Assembly (NCBI GenBank): GCA_002706085.1
Contig: PAJO01000023.1
Coordinates: forward strand, 33,186-92,893
Length of the DNA: 59,708 nt
DNA from: Alcanivoracaceae bacterium
Lineage (GTDB): Bacteria; Pseudomonadota; Gammaproteobacteria; Pseudomonadales; Alcanivoracaceae
Direction of reading: 5' to 3'
The translations under genes and the position numbers were made by a program. Positions 48,798 through 57,340 of this stretch are shown here, piece after piece; positions within the stretch are counted from its first letter, which is position 1, and every line of letters begins with the position of its first letter. The notes beneath the pieces were generated by a model. It ran no database searches, was not told the DNA's origin, and saw only the letters and a program-made list of their open reading frames with translations.

Positions 48798-49897
48798 ATC
48801 AGGACCTTCGCCAGGCAAAGCGGTTTACCCTGAATGAACGTCGTCTTCTCAAGCGCCATGGTCGCTCCGCTATTGCCATCATGGCCATGCATACACTGTT
48901 ATGCGTGCTGTACTTCCGTCAAGGCTATCTCCAGATCAGTGTGGAAACCGGGTTGGCATTGCTGGCCGGGGTGTGGGGGTCGTTGTTGGCGTATCAGGTC
49001 TTGCTGGTCTCTGGCTGGACCTTGAAACTGCGTGAGCCGTCCCTGTCCCTGTTTCTTATTCTGCACTTCACCCTGGTGTTCATGGTCAGTGGCTACTATG
49101 TGGATGAGTTTCGTCTTAGTGCGGTGACGCTCTACTTTGCCGGGTTGCTGCTGGTGTCGTTCCGTTTGTCAGGAAGGACTATGGTGGGGGTGGCGCTACT
49201 GGGAAGCGGGGCTTACGCGATCATGCTCTGGCTGGCGTTGAATGATCGCTGGATTCAGCTGAGCTTTTCCGTCGAGGCTTTGCAGTGGCTGGTGTTTTCC
49301 ATGATTGCTATCAGTTTTGCGATTACCGGGGGCGGTATTAACCGTCTGCGCGATACCCTGGAAGATAAGAACCGGGAGCTGGCCAAAGCGGTGGAGCAAG
49401 TGCGCGAGATGGCGATTCGAGATGACCTGACCGGGTTGTTCAATCGCCGGCATCTGCTGGAGATTCTGGAGCGCCAGCGCGCCCTCGCGGTGCGCAAGAA
49501 GCTGCCCTTCGCGGTCTGCTATGTGGATCTGGATCATTTCAAACAGATCAACGACCGCTTTGGTCATGAATGGGGCGACAGAGTGCTGCGACGGTTTTCG
49601 CAGGTGGCTATGGCAGGGATGCGCGACGGTGATTATTTCGGCCGGCTGGGAGGAGAAGAGTTCCTGTTGATCCTGCCGCAAAGCGATGAGTTGGGTGCGG
49701 TGCGTGTGGCGGAGCGACTGCGCAAGCGTTGGCGCGAAGAGAGCTTCGGCGCTGAAGGTGGCCCTGCCGCTGTCAGCTTGTCCGTCGGCGTCGCCGCCTA
49801 CCGTGACACCGACACCATCGACGCCCTCATCAACCGTGCCGATGAAGGCCTGTACAAGGCCAAGAGTGGTGGGCGGGATCAGAGTCAGGTGGCTTGA
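48794..49897 (+). CDS. Membrane-bound diguanylate cyclase (GGDEF), second of a tandem pair
   Basis: A 367-residue protein, the same length and layout as its neighbour: five or six membrane segments (residues ~24-180), a short helix (EDKNRELAKAVEQVREMAI) and a GGDEF domain with GGEEF at 286-290. Here the I-site is intact: RDGD (277-280), five residues before the GGEEF. The pair therefore looks like a duplication in which one copy kept product feedback and the other lost it. Its stop codon is four bases from a palindromic intergenic repeat. c-di-GMP would promote attachment, which may connect with the pilus genes; that is inference. Confidence 0.9.
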   Translation: MNQDLRQAKRFTLNERRLLKRHGRSAIAIMAMHTLLCVLYFRQGYLQISVETGLALLAGVWGSLLAYQVLLVSGWTLKLREPSLSLFLILHFTLVFMVSGYYVDEFRLSAVTLYFAGLLLVSFRLSGRTMVGVALLGSGAYAIMLWLALNDRWIQLSFSVEALQWLVFSMIAISFAITGGGINRLRDTLEDKNRELAKAVEQVREMAIRDDLTGLFNRRHLLEILERQRALAVRKKLPFAVCYVDLDHFKQINDRFGHEWGDRVLRRFSQVAMAGMRDGDYFGRLGGEEFLLILPQSDELGAVRVAERLRKRWREESFGAEGGPAAVSLSVGVAAYRDTDTIDALINRADEGLYKAKSGGRDQSQVA

Positions 49898-49901
49898 AGA
49901 G

Positions 49902-50071
49902 CAGTTAACAGTTAACAGTGAATAGTTAACAGCGAAAACCCGCGGAATAACACGGGGTTGGGTTTGAAATGCATGAGGCCGCGTCCTGACTCTGGGCGCG
50001 GCCTCATGCATTTCAAATTCAGAGCATCGCGAACTCGCGAGCTGTTCACTGTTAACTATTCACTGTTAACT
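49902..50071. repeat. Nested inverted repeats of the GTTAAC family
   Basis: Outer arms: 49910-49932 (AGTTAACAGTGAATAGTTAA...) and 50049-50071 are perfect 23-bp reverse complements. Inner arms: 49963-49983 and 49997-50017 (TTTGAAATGCATGAGGCC...) are perfect 21-bp reverse complements. The right outer arm encodes the last codons and stop of the ABC ATPase gene. It lies between two convergent genes. Confidence 0.75.
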
Positions 50072-51111
50072 AAAAAAGTGACCAAATGCTTGGTCCCAAG
50101 CCTGACATGCAGGGCATCGCCTTCCAGCACGTTGATGTGGCTATCGGTCTGGCAGAGCAGGGTCTCATTGGCGCTGATGCGCAGGTGGTAGAGGATGGTG
50201 GCGCCGGTGAATTGGCGTCGGGTCACCGGCAGGGCGAGGGTGGCCGTTTCGTCGGCGACCAGGTCTTCGGGACGAAGCAAGACGTCCACGGCGGTGCCAG
50301 GTGTCAGGGTATCCTGACGCCGGCCAGAGACTTCGCCGAGACTGGTGAGTACGCTGTGGGCAGTGGTGACTTCGCCACGGAGGAAGGCACCGTAGCCGGC
50401 AAACTCGGCTACAAACCGGGTCGCAGGAGCGTGGTAGATATTATACGGGGTATCCCATTGTTCCAGCTCGCCGTGGTTCATGACGCCGACCTTGTCGGCA
50501 AGCGCAAACGCTTCCTCCTGGTCGTGAGTGACCATCAGGGCTGTGACGTTTTCCTCGCGCAGAATGTCCCCCAGCTCTCGCGCCAGCTGGCGACGCAAAT
50601 CCAGATCCAAGCTGGCAAAGGGTTCGTCGAGCAACAGCAGGGCCGGGCGAGGGGCCAGTGCTCTGGCCAGTGCTACCCGCTGTTGTTGCCCGCCAGATAA
50701 TTCGTGGGGGTAGCGCGCTTCCATGCCGGCCAGTCGAACCCGAGCCAGGCACTCCTTGACCCGTTGATCCCGCTGTCCGGTGGGCAGCTTGCGAAGACCG
50801 AAGGCGACGTTGTCGGCAACGGTGAGATGGGGAAACAGGGCATGTTCCTGAAAGACCATGCCGAGCCCGCGCTGTTCCGGGGGCAGTTGTTGCTGGCGGC
50901 TGGAAACGGTGCGCTCACCGATACGAATGCTGCCATCGGTGACGGGTTCCAGGCCAGCAATGGCACGTAGCGTAGTGGTCTTGCCGCAACCGCTGGGGCC
51001 CAACAGACAGGCAATTTCGCCTGCCGCCAGTGACAGACTGAGATCTTTCACCACGGCCTGTTGATGGTAACCACAGGCCAGGTTTTCAATACTCAGCAAC
51101 GCCTTGTTCAT
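50056..51111 (-). CDS. ABC transporter ATP-binding protein (FbpC/PotA/CysA-like)
   Basis: A 351-residue ATPase from the ATG at 51111. Walker A (GPSGCGKTT, 38-46), Q-loop, signature LSGGQQQRVALARAL, Walker B (ALLLLDEPFASLD) and switch His (VTHDQEEAFAL) are complete; the C-terminal ~110 residues form a TOBE-type regulatory region (GTAVDVLLRPEDL). This is the import-type subfamily that feeds Fe3+, sulfate, spermidine or maltose systems, but no permease or binding-protein gene is near, so the partner is elsewhere. The last residues (VNSE) and the stop are encoded by the GTTAAC repeat, so the repeat has replaced the original 3' end. It is 73 bases downstream of argF. Confidence 0.88.
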   Translation of the reverse strand: MNKALLSIENLACGYHQQAVVKDLSLSLAAGEIACLLGPSGCGKTTTLRAIAGLEPVTDGSIRIGERTVSSRQQQLPPEQRGLGMVFQEHALFPHLTVADNVAFGLRKLPTGQRDQRVKECLARVRLAGMEARYPHELSGGQQQRVALARALAPRPALLLLDEPFASLDLDLRRQLARELGDILREENVTALMVTHDQEEAFALADKVGVMNHGELEQWDTPYNIYHAPATRFVAEFAGYGAFLRGEVTTAHSVLTSLGEVSGRRQDTLTPGTAVDVLLRPEDLVADETATLALPVTRRQFTGATILYHLRISANETLLCQTDSHINVLEGDALHVRLGTKHLVTFLVNSE

Positions 51112-51184
51112 GGTCGTGGGCTCCACGCTTCATCAGCCTGCCGGGCGGCATGTTCCCGCCATGCAGGTTATGCAGAGGGTTGGC

Positions 51185-52093
51185 TCAATGCTGCCCGGTC
51201 AGCAGGAATTCCAGCAGCGCCTTCTGGGCATGCAGACGGTTTTCGGCTTCATCCCAGACCACGGCACGGGGGTCGTCCATCATCTCGTGGCTGACTTCCT
51301 CGCCGCGGTGGGCAGGCAGGCAGTGCATGAACAGGGCGTCGGCATCGGCCAGGTCCATCAGTTCCGGGGTCACCTGATAGCCTTCAAACGCATTCAGACG
51401 GCTTTCCTGCTCGTCTTCCTGTCCCATGGAGGCCCACACGTCGGTCACCACCAGATGGGCCCCCTTCACCGCTTCGCGTACATCCGCCTGCAGGCTGACC
51501 CGTTCCGGGTAACGGCTCATCAGTGTTTCGCTGGGGGTAAATCCTGATGGGCTGCTGATCACCAGTTCAAAGTCGAAGCGGTTGGCCGCATTGATATAAC
51601 TGGCACACATGTTGTTGCCGTCACCGACCCAGACCACTTTCTTGCCCTGAATGCTGCCGCGATGCTCCACGAAGGTCTGCATGTCGGCCAGCAGCTGACA
51701 AGGGTGGAAATCGTCGGTCAGCGCATTGATGACCGGCACCGCAGAATGCGCGGCAAAGGTTTCCACCGTGGCATGATCAAAGGTGCGGATCATCACCGCA
51801 TCGACCATGCGTGACAGTACCCGGGCAGAGTCTTCGATCGGCTCGCCGCGGCCCAGCTGGGTATCACGGGGCGACAGGAAAATGCTGGCGCCGCCGAACT
51901 GGGTCATGGCCACTTCGAACGACACCCGGGTGCGGGTGGAAGACTTCTCGAAGATCATGCCCAGGGTCTTGCCCTGCAGCGGTTCGTGACGCTGGCCGTT
52001 GCGCTGCATGGTTTTCAGCTCAATGGCGCGCTGGATCAGGTAACCCAGTTCGTCGGAGGTCAGGTCGTTGAGGGTCAGGAAGTGGCGAGTCAT
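51185..52093 (-). CDS. argF: Ornithine carbamoyltransferase
   Basis: Makes citrulline from ornithine and carbamoyl phosphate in arginine synthesis. A 302-residue protein, normal length. The carbamoyl-phosphate loop SSTRT (51-55), the ornithine region [11 protein letters not shown] and the catalytic [11 protein letters not shown] loop near the C-terminus are present. The start ATG overlaps the argD stop by 4 bases, so the two are coupled, with argD upstream. The arrangement argD-argF is found in several gammaproteobacteria. Confidence 0.97.
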   Translation of the reverse strand: MTRHFLTLNDLTSDELGYLIQRAIELKTMQRNGQRHEPLQGKTLGMIFEKSSTRTRVSFEVAMTQFGGASIFLSPRDTQLGRGEPIEDSARVLSRMVDAVMIRTFDHATVETFAAHSAVPVINALTDDFHPCQLLADMQTFVEHRGSIQGKKVVWVGDGNNMCASYINAANRFDFELVISSPSGFTPSETLMSRYPERVSLQADVREAVKGAHLVVTDVWASMGQEDEQESRLNAFEGYQVTPELMDLADADALFMHCLPAHRGEEVSHEMMDDPRAVVWDEAENRLHAQKALLEFLLTGQH

Positions 52094-53274
52094 GCGACCT
52101 CCTGGGCAGCGGCAAAATGGCGAATTACGGCGCTCAGGCCGTCCACCAGGGTTTGCATCTCTTGTTGGTTGATCACCAGGGGCGGCAGCAACCGGACCAC
52201 GGAGCCGGCGGTCACATTGATCAGCAGGCCGGCTTCACGCGCCAGGTTAACCAGCTCCGCGCAGGGCCGATCGAGCTGGATGGCCAGCATCAGGCCCTTC
52301 TGGCGAACGCCCGTCACCATGGCCAGATCTGCCAGTGAGGTCTCGAAGGCCTGCTTGAGCCAGGCGCCCTTGTCGTTGACGCTGTCGACCACATCGTCGG
52401 TGAGGGTGTTGACCACCGTCAGGGCCGCGGCGCAGCCCAGCGGGTTGCCGCCATAGGTACTGCCGTGGTTGCCCGGACCAAATACGCCTTCAGCCTTGCC
52501 AGCGACCAGACAGGCGCCGATGGGGAAGCCGTTGCCCAGCCCCTTGGCTGTGGTCAGAACATCCGGCACCACATCTTCGCCCATACAGGCAAAGTAATGC
52601 CCGGTCCGACCGTTGCCGGTCTGGATTTCGTCCAGCATCAGTAGCCAGTCATTCTGGTCACAGAGCTGACGCAAAGCGGTGAGGTAGCCAGCATCCGGGA
52701 TATTGATGCCACCCTCACCCTGCACCGGCTCAACCAGTACCGCCACCACATCCGGGTTGCCGGCCAGCGCTGCAACCGCATCCGGATCATTGAACGGCAC
52801 CCGGACAAAGCCTTCTACCAACGGACCGAAGCCCTCCTGCACCTTGGCATTGGCGGTAGCCGACAAGGTGGCCATGGTACGGCCATGGAAGCTGCCTTCC
52901 ATCACGGCTACCACTGGCTTGGTAATGCCTTTGCGGTTGCCATACAGGCGCGCAATCTTGATGGCGGCCTCGTTGGCTTCCGCCCCGGAATTGGAGAAAA
53001 ACACGCTCTGCATGCCGCTCAGCTCACACAGACGCTGAGCCAGGGATTCCTGGGCGGGAATACGGTACAGATTGGAGGTGTGCATCAACTGCCCGGCCTG
53101 CTCGGCCAGCGTTCGGCTCACCGCCGGGTGGCAGTGTCCCAGGTTGCAGACCCCGATGCCGGAGATGGCATCCATGTACTTGTCACCGTTCTCATCGAAC
53201 AGCCACACCCCTTCACCGCGCACAAACGCCACAGGCTGCCGTGCGTAGGTGGGAATCAAATATTGATGACTCAT
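52090..53274 (-). CDS. argD: Acetylornithine/succinyldiaminopimelate aminotransferase
   Basis: Class III PLP-dependent aminotransferase in arginine (and often lysine) synthesis. A 394-residue protein, typical length. PLP lysine Lys 244 ([14 protein letters not shown]), Asp 215 ([13 protein letters not shown]) and the substrate loop [13 protein letters not shown] are in place. It is the first gene of an operon with argF, overlapping by ATGA. TGACTCATTA is directly repeated at 53267-53276 and 53280-53289 around the start, and a terminator-shaped hairpin lies about 50 bases upstream, hinting at leader control. Confidence 0.96.
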   Translation of the reverse strand: MSHQYLIPTYARQPVAFVRGEGVWLFDENGDKYMDAISGIGVCNLGHCHPAVSRTLAEQAGQLMHTSNLYRIPAQESLAQRLCELSGMQSVFFSNSGAEANEAAIKIARLYGNRKGITKPVVAVMEGSFHGRTMATLSATANAKVQEGFGPLVEGFVRVPFNDPDAVAALAGNPDVVAVLVEPVQGEGGINIPDAGYLTALRQLCDQNDWLLMLDEIQTGNGRTGHYFACMGEDVVPDVLTTAKGLGNGFPIGACLVAGKAEGVFGPGNHGSTYGGNPLGCAAALTVVNTLTDDVVDSVNDKGAWLKQAFETSLADLAMVTGVRQKGLMLAIQLDRPCAELVNLAREAGLLINVTAGSVVRLLPPLVINQQEMQTLVDGLSAVIRHFAAAQEVA

Positions 53275-53320
53275 TACCCTGACTCATTAACGCAAATTCG
53301 TCTGTTTCGGGGCGACCGAA

Positions 53321-53347
53321 ACAAAAAACGGCAGCTATTAGCTGCCG
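53321..53347 (-). terminator. Terminator-like hairpin in the argD leader
   Basis: CGGCAGCTA...TAGCTGCCG (53329-53347) followed on the minus strand by a run of six T then GTTTCGG is a good rho-independent terminator reading toward argD, only ~47 bases before its ATG. No minus-strand gene ends here, so it is an attenuator candidate or stops antisense transcription from the hydantoinase gene region. Confidence 0.55.
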
Positions 53348-53375
53348 GGAACCCCCGATAATAGCGCACATTTTA

Positions 53376-53473
53376 GTGAACAGTTAATAGTTAACAGTGA
53401 ACAGCGAATGAGGGTAGGCTGTGGCCGGCCCGATTCGGCACGGTTTTTTAGCTGTTAACTATTAACTGTTCAC
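53376..53473. repeat. GTTAAC-family inverted repeat, second locus
   Basis: Perfect 22-bp arms: 53376-53397 (GTGAACAGTTAATAGTTAAC...) and 53452-53473. It shares the GTTAACAGTGAA unit with the repeat at 49902-50071. It fills the space between argD and the hydantoinase-B-like gene and ends 14 bases before that gene's start. Confidence 0.7.
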
Positions 53474-53487
53474 TGTTCATTGCCTTT

Positions 53488-55035
53488 ATGAATCCTATCC
53501 AGCTCAGCATCTTCGCCAATCGCCTGTCCGGGATCTGTGACGAAATGGGGGCGGTGCTGCGGCTGAGTGCCCTGTCGCCCAATATCAAGGACCGGCTCGA
53601 TTTCTCCTGTGCCATTTTTGATGCCGAGGGGCGTCTGTGTGCCCAGGCGGCCCATATCCCCGTGCATCTGGGGTCCATGGCCTATGCCATGGCAGATCTG
53701 GTGCGGGGGCGAGACTGGCGGTCAGGGGATCTGCTGGTGGTGAATGACCCGTATCTGGGGGGCACGCATTTACCGGATGTGACGGTCGTGTCGCCGGTGT
53801 TGGTGGAGGAGGCCTTGCTGGGCTTTGCCGTGACCCGTGCCCACCACGCCAATATTGGGGCGCATAGCCCCGGTTCCATGCCGGTGTCGACCCACCTTGA
53901 ACAGGAAGGCATTGTGATCGCGCCCACCTTGCTCAAACAGCAGGGGCAATGGCAGGTGTCGTTATGTCGGCGATTGGCAGGCCTGGATGAGGCGGGCGCG
54001 CTGCCGGTAGGGAATGCCCGGTTTGCCGACTTTGCCGCTCAGGCCAGTGCCTGTGAGGCGGGCGCCCGGCGTCTCGCTGAACTGGCCGGAGCGGGGGGCG
54101 CGTCTCTGGCCCAGTCCTTCGATGCACTCAATGCCTACGGCGAGCGTCGGTCGCGGGCGCGCATAGCGGAACTGCCGGATGGGGTGTACCGGTTTGAAGA
54201 CTGGATGGACGATGATGGTCAGGGCCAACAGGACATTCGCATTGCCGTGTCGCTCACCATTCAGGGGGAGAATGCGGCGCTCGATTTTGCAGGTACGGAC
54301 GATCAAGTGGCGTGCAACATCAACTGCCCGTTATCCGTGGCCGCCGCCGCCGCGTACTACTGTTTTCGCTGTCTGATGGATAACGATGTGCCCGCCTGTG
54401 ACGGGTTGTTCCGACCCATTACACTGTCGGCTCCGGAAGGCTCTTTGCTGAATGCCCGGCGCCCGGCCGCCGTGGCGGCGGGCAATGTGGAAACCAGCTC
54501 GCGAGTGGTGGATGTCGTGCTGGGGGCGCTGGCCCAGGCCGCTCCGCAGGCGATACCGGCGGCCAGTCAGGGCACCATGAATAATGTGGCCATGGGGGCG
54601 GCCGGTGAACAAGGTTGGGATTATTACGAAACCATGGCCGGTGGCACCGGAGCGCATGCCGCAGGCCCTGGGCTGTCAGCGGTGCATAGTCACATGACCA
54701 ACACCCTCAATACTCCCATCGAAAGCCTCGAGAGCCATTACCCGTTGAGGGTGCGGCGTTACGCTGTGCGTCGCGGCAGCGGCGGCGCTGGGCGCTTTGC
54801 CGGGGGGGCGGGCGTTGTCAGAGAGCTGGAGTTCTTGGGGCCGGCCAGCTTTACCCTGCTTACTGAGCGACGCCTGCGGGCCCCCTGGGGGTTGGCTGGC
54901 GGTCAGCCCGGTCTGGCCGGGGAAAACCGCTTGAATAATCAGTCTTTGCCCCCCAAGTATGAGGGACAGGCAAAAACCGGCGACCGGTTGCTTATCGCCT
55001 CCCCCGGTGGTGGCGGCTATGGGGGGCAAGAGTGA
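53488..55035 (+). CDS. Hydantoinase B / oxoprolinase-family protein without partner
   Basis: A 515-residue HyuB-family protein: IFANRLSGICDEMGAVLRLSA, DLLVVNDPYLGGTHLPDVTVV, TRAHHANIGAHSPGSMP, the central TMNNVAMG...YYETMAGGTGA and the C-terminal RRGSGGAGRFAGGAGVVRELEF...SPGGGGYG. HyuB acts with HyuA in ATP-dependent hydrolysis of hydantoins or 5-oxoproline, or as part of acetone-carboxylase-like complexes. No hyuA is present here. The start lacks a visible ribosome site, and the upstream 14 bases abut a palindromic repeat, so an upstream hyuA may have been lost or moved. Whether the lone protein is functional is unclear. It is 66 bases upstream of grxD. Confidence 0.85.
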   Translation: MNPIQLSIFANRLSGICDEMGAVLRLSALSPNIKDRLDFSCAIFDAEGRLCAQAAHIPVHLGSMAYAMADLVRGRDWRSGDLLVVNDPYLGGTHLPDVTVVSPVLVEEALLGFAVTRAHHANIGAHSPGSMPVSTHLEQEGIVIAPTLLKQQGQWQVSLCRRLAGLDEAGALPVGNARFADFAAQASACEAGARRLAELAGAGGASLAQSFDALNAYGERRSRARIAELPDGVYRFEDWMDDDGQGQQDIRIAVSLTIQGENAALDFAGTDDQVACNINCPLSVAAAAAYYCFRCLMDNDVPACDGLFRPITLSAPEGSLLNARRPAAVAAGNVETSSRVVDVVLGALAQAAPQAIPAASQGTMNNVAMGAAGEQGWDYYETMAGGTGAHAAGPGLSAVHSHMTNTLNTPIESLESHYPLRVRRYAVRRGSGGAGRFAGGAGVVRELEFLGPASFTLLTERRLRAPWGLAGGQPGLAGENRLNNQSLPPKYEGQAKTGDRLLIASPGGGGYGGQE

Positions 55036-55101
55036 TACAATGCCTTCACACGGCGCCAGACCTGGCGCAGGCAACGGCTTTCAACGAATACAGGTGAAGT
55101 A

Positions 55102-55434
55102 ATGGATGTGTTAGAGGTCATCAAAGACCAGATCGGCAAGAACCCGGTAATCCTCTACATGAAGGGTACCCCGCAATTTCCCCAGTGCGGTTTTTCTGCC
55201 CAGGTGGTGGAAGCCATGACTGCCGTGGGCAAGCCGTTTGCCTATGTGAACATTCTTGAGGCACCGGAAATTCGCCAGACCCTGAAAGAGTATGCCAACT
55301 GGCCGACCTACCCTCAGCTGTGGGTGCAGGGCGAGCTGGTCGGTGGCTGCGACATCATCATGGATATGTACCGTTCCGGTCAGCTCAAAGAGATGGTTGA
55401 TGGCGCAGTAGTAGACGGAGAAGGCGCCGAATAG
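55102..55434 (+). CDS. grxD: Monothiol glutaredoxin (Grx4/GrxD type)
   Basis: A 110-residue cytoplasmic protein with the monothiol motif CGFS (Cys 29), the WPTYPQLWVQGELVGG glutathione-binding stretch and the GGCDIIMDMY loop. GrxD-type proteins bind [2Fe-2S] clusters with glutathione and BolA and hand them to apo-proteins. Length and termini match E. coli GrxD. The ribosome site GGTGAAGTA precedes the ATG. A bidirectional terminator follows the gene, so it is monocistronic or ends the hyuB transcript. Confidence 0.97.
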   Translation: MDVLEVIKDQIGKNPVILYMKGTPQFPQCGFSAQVVEAMTAVGKPFAYVNILEAPEIRQTLKEYANWPTYPQLWVQGELVGGCDIIMDMYRSGQLKEMVDGAVVDGEGAE

Positions 55435-55512
55435 CATTCGGCTAAATTCTGAACGGAATTCTGAATTTTATTCGTGAAAATTTAACATTTTTCGTCGAAT
55501 TTTATTCAGCAT

Positions 55513-55541
55513 AAAAAAACCCGGTTGAACCGGGTTTTTTT
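55513..55541. terminator. Bidirectional terminator after grxD
   Basis: AAAAAAACCCGGTTGAACCG and the following GGTTTTTTT form a perfect stem with A tract before and T tract after. It ends grxD and isolates the downstream porin operon. Confidence 0.93.
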
Positions 55542-55649
55542 ATGTTTCGCTACAAAAATCGTATCAAGAATACGTTTCAATTTTATTTCCCATCCATATA
55601 AATTCCCTTTCGCTTTGATTGGCATTACCTATCAGGAAGGGAGAAATTC

Positions 55650-56795
55650 ATGTTGAAGCGTTCCATGCTGGCGATGGCTGTCGCCGCCACTTCTGTGCCT
55701 GCGTTTGCTGCACAATCCGTTGAAGACCTGCAAAAGCAGATTGATATTCTTGCCCAGGAAGTTGAGTCGCTGAAAGAGAATGGTTCTTCAGCCAGCCCGC
55801 TCGACAAGCTGAGCATTGGGGGTTACGGCGAGATCCATTACAACAATTATCTGGAGCGGGACAAAGACGACCAGATCGATGCACACCGTTTCGTACTCTT
55901 CTTTGGCTACGATTACAGCGACAAGGTACGTTTCTTCTCCGAATTCGAGCTGGAGCACAGCTTGGCCGGTGAGGGTAAACCCGGTGAAGTGGAGCTGGAA
56001 CAGGCTTATATCCAGATTGATACGACGGCCAATACCAAGCTGACACTGGGGCAATTCCTGGTACCGGTGGGGATTCTGAACGAAACTCACGAGCCGGATA
56101 CGTTCTACGGCGTTGAGCGCAACAATCTGGAAAGCAAAATTATCCCGGCCACCTGGTGGGAAGCGGGTGCCATGTTTTCACAGGATCTGGGCGCGGGCTT
56201 GACTTATGATATCGCCGGGCACTCCGGGCTGAATATGTTCACCACCGGTGGCGCGCCCAACAAGATTCGCAGTGGTCGCCAGAAGGTCGCTGAGGCGAAT
56301 GGCAACAAGGGCGCGGTAACCGGCCGTGTACGTTATGCCGGCCTGCCAGGCCTGGATGTGGCTGCTACCGTTCAGTACCAGCAGGACGTTTTCCAGGCCG
56401 AGCCCGGGTTTGATTCCGTGGCAGGGGTACTGATTGAGGCACACGCCCGATATACCCTGGGTGCAGCCACCTTTACCGTTCAACATGCCCAGTGGGAATT
56501 TGATGATGCCATCGGGGTTGAAGCGGCCGAGGAGCAAAGCGGTTTGATGGGTGAAATTTCCTACAAGCTGACTGAAAAATTCGGCGTATTTGCCCGTCAC
56601 ACCGAGCTGGACTGGAATGATGGTGGGGCGGATCTGGAAAACACCGAGCGTACCGACAGCACCGCTGGCGTGAACTACTGGATCATGCCACGGGTCGTGT
56701 TGAAAGCGGACTACACCGATGTGCACTACGACACCGACGGCAAGGACAACGATGCTGACGACAACATCAGCCTCGGCATTGGCTGGAGCTTCTGA
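55650..56795 (+). CDS. Outer-membrane porin (phosphate-selective-porin-like) at head of redox operon
   Basis: A 381-residue protein. Signal peptide (MLKRSMLAMAVAATSVPAFA), a coiled coil (VEDLQKQIDILAQEVESLKE), then a 16-strand-type barrel with the 'KLSIGGYGEIHYNNY', 'EFELEHSLAGEGKPGEVELEQAYIQID' and 'LGQFLVPVGILNETHEPDTFYGVERN' sections of the OprP/porin_O_P group, ending in GIGWSF. Many members transport phosphate or other anions, or siderophores. The next gene starts 18 bases later and encodes an FMN-binding protein, followed by PepSY. The operon suggests the porin feeds an envelope redox or metal module. Specificity is inferred. Confidence 0.85.
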   Translation: MLKRSMLAMAVAATSVPAFAAQSVEDLQKQIDILAQEVESLKENGSSASPLDKLSIGGYGEIHYNNYLERDKDDQIDAHRFVLFFGYDYSDKVRFFSEFELEHSLAGEGKPGEVELEQAYIQIDTTANTKLTLGQFLVPVGILNETHEPDTFYGVERNNLESKIIPATWWEAGAMFSQDLGAGLTYDIAGHSGLNMFTTGGAPNKIRSGRQKVAEANGNKGAVTGRVRYAGLPGLDVAATVQYQQDVFQAEPGFDSVAGVLIEAHARYTLGAATFTVQHAQWEFDDAIGVEAAEEQSGLMGEISYKLTEKFGVFARHTELDWNDGGADLENTERTDSTAGVNYWIMPRVVLKADYTDVHYDTDGKDNDADDNISLGIGWSF

Positions 56796-56813
56796 TCCTT
56801 GCGTAATCGGCTG

Positions 56814-57311
56814 ATGAAACACACAGCAGGGTTTGCCCTGCTGTTGTGTCTGTTTTCTCCGGCAGGGGCGGAAGATGTCTATCTGTCCGTGCCGGACTAT
56901 ATGGCCCAACAGTTTGTGACGGTGCCACCGCCGGCCATGCTGTGGCTTGATGAAACCCAGCGCAAGGCCGCCCTTGCCCTGTCCGGTGAAGATCCCGGCT
57001 TTCGTCAGCGTTACTGGCGGGCTGACGGAAAATCCGCCTGGGTGATCAATGTGATCGGCAAGGACCATCCCATAACCCTTGGTATCAGCGTCAAAGACGG
57101 TAAGATTGCCCAGTTGAGTGTGCTGATCTATCGGGAGTCCCGCGGCTGGGAAGTTCGCCATCCGTTTTTTACCCGGCAGTTTGATCAGGCACAGCTGAAT
57201 CGCGGCAAGCTGGACCGCAATATCGATAATATTACCGGTGCCACCTTGTCTGTCAGGGCGTTGCAGCGGGCCGCACGGCTTGCCTTGTGGTTGGACCAGC
57301 AGCTGCCCTAA
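56814..57311 (+). CDS. Exported FMN-binding protein (covalent-flavin type)
   Basis: A 165-residue protein from the ATG at 56814; a TTG at 56799 is the other option. Signal peptide (GFALLLCLFSPAGA). The FMN-binding domain carries DNITGATLS, with TGAT at residues 141-144; in this family ApbE attaches FMN to the last Thr of such an [ST]GAT sequence. It should therefore be a periplasmic or membrane-facing flavoprotein that carries electrons outside the cytoplasm. It lies between a porin and a PepSY membrane protein, an association known from extracytosolic flavin electron-transfer systems and some iron-uptake loci. No apbE is in the window. Confidence 0.83.
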   Translation: MKHTAGFALLLCLFSPAGAEDVYLSVPDYMAQQFVTVPPPAMLWLDETQRKAALALSGEDPGFRQRYWRADGKSAWVINVIGKDHPITLGISVKDGKIAQLSVLIYRESRGWEVRHPFFTRQFDQAQLNRGKLDRNIDNITGATLSVRALQRAARLALWLDQQLP

Positions 57312-57340
57312 CCGATCTGCGTTGTTGTCAGGGGATGTCC

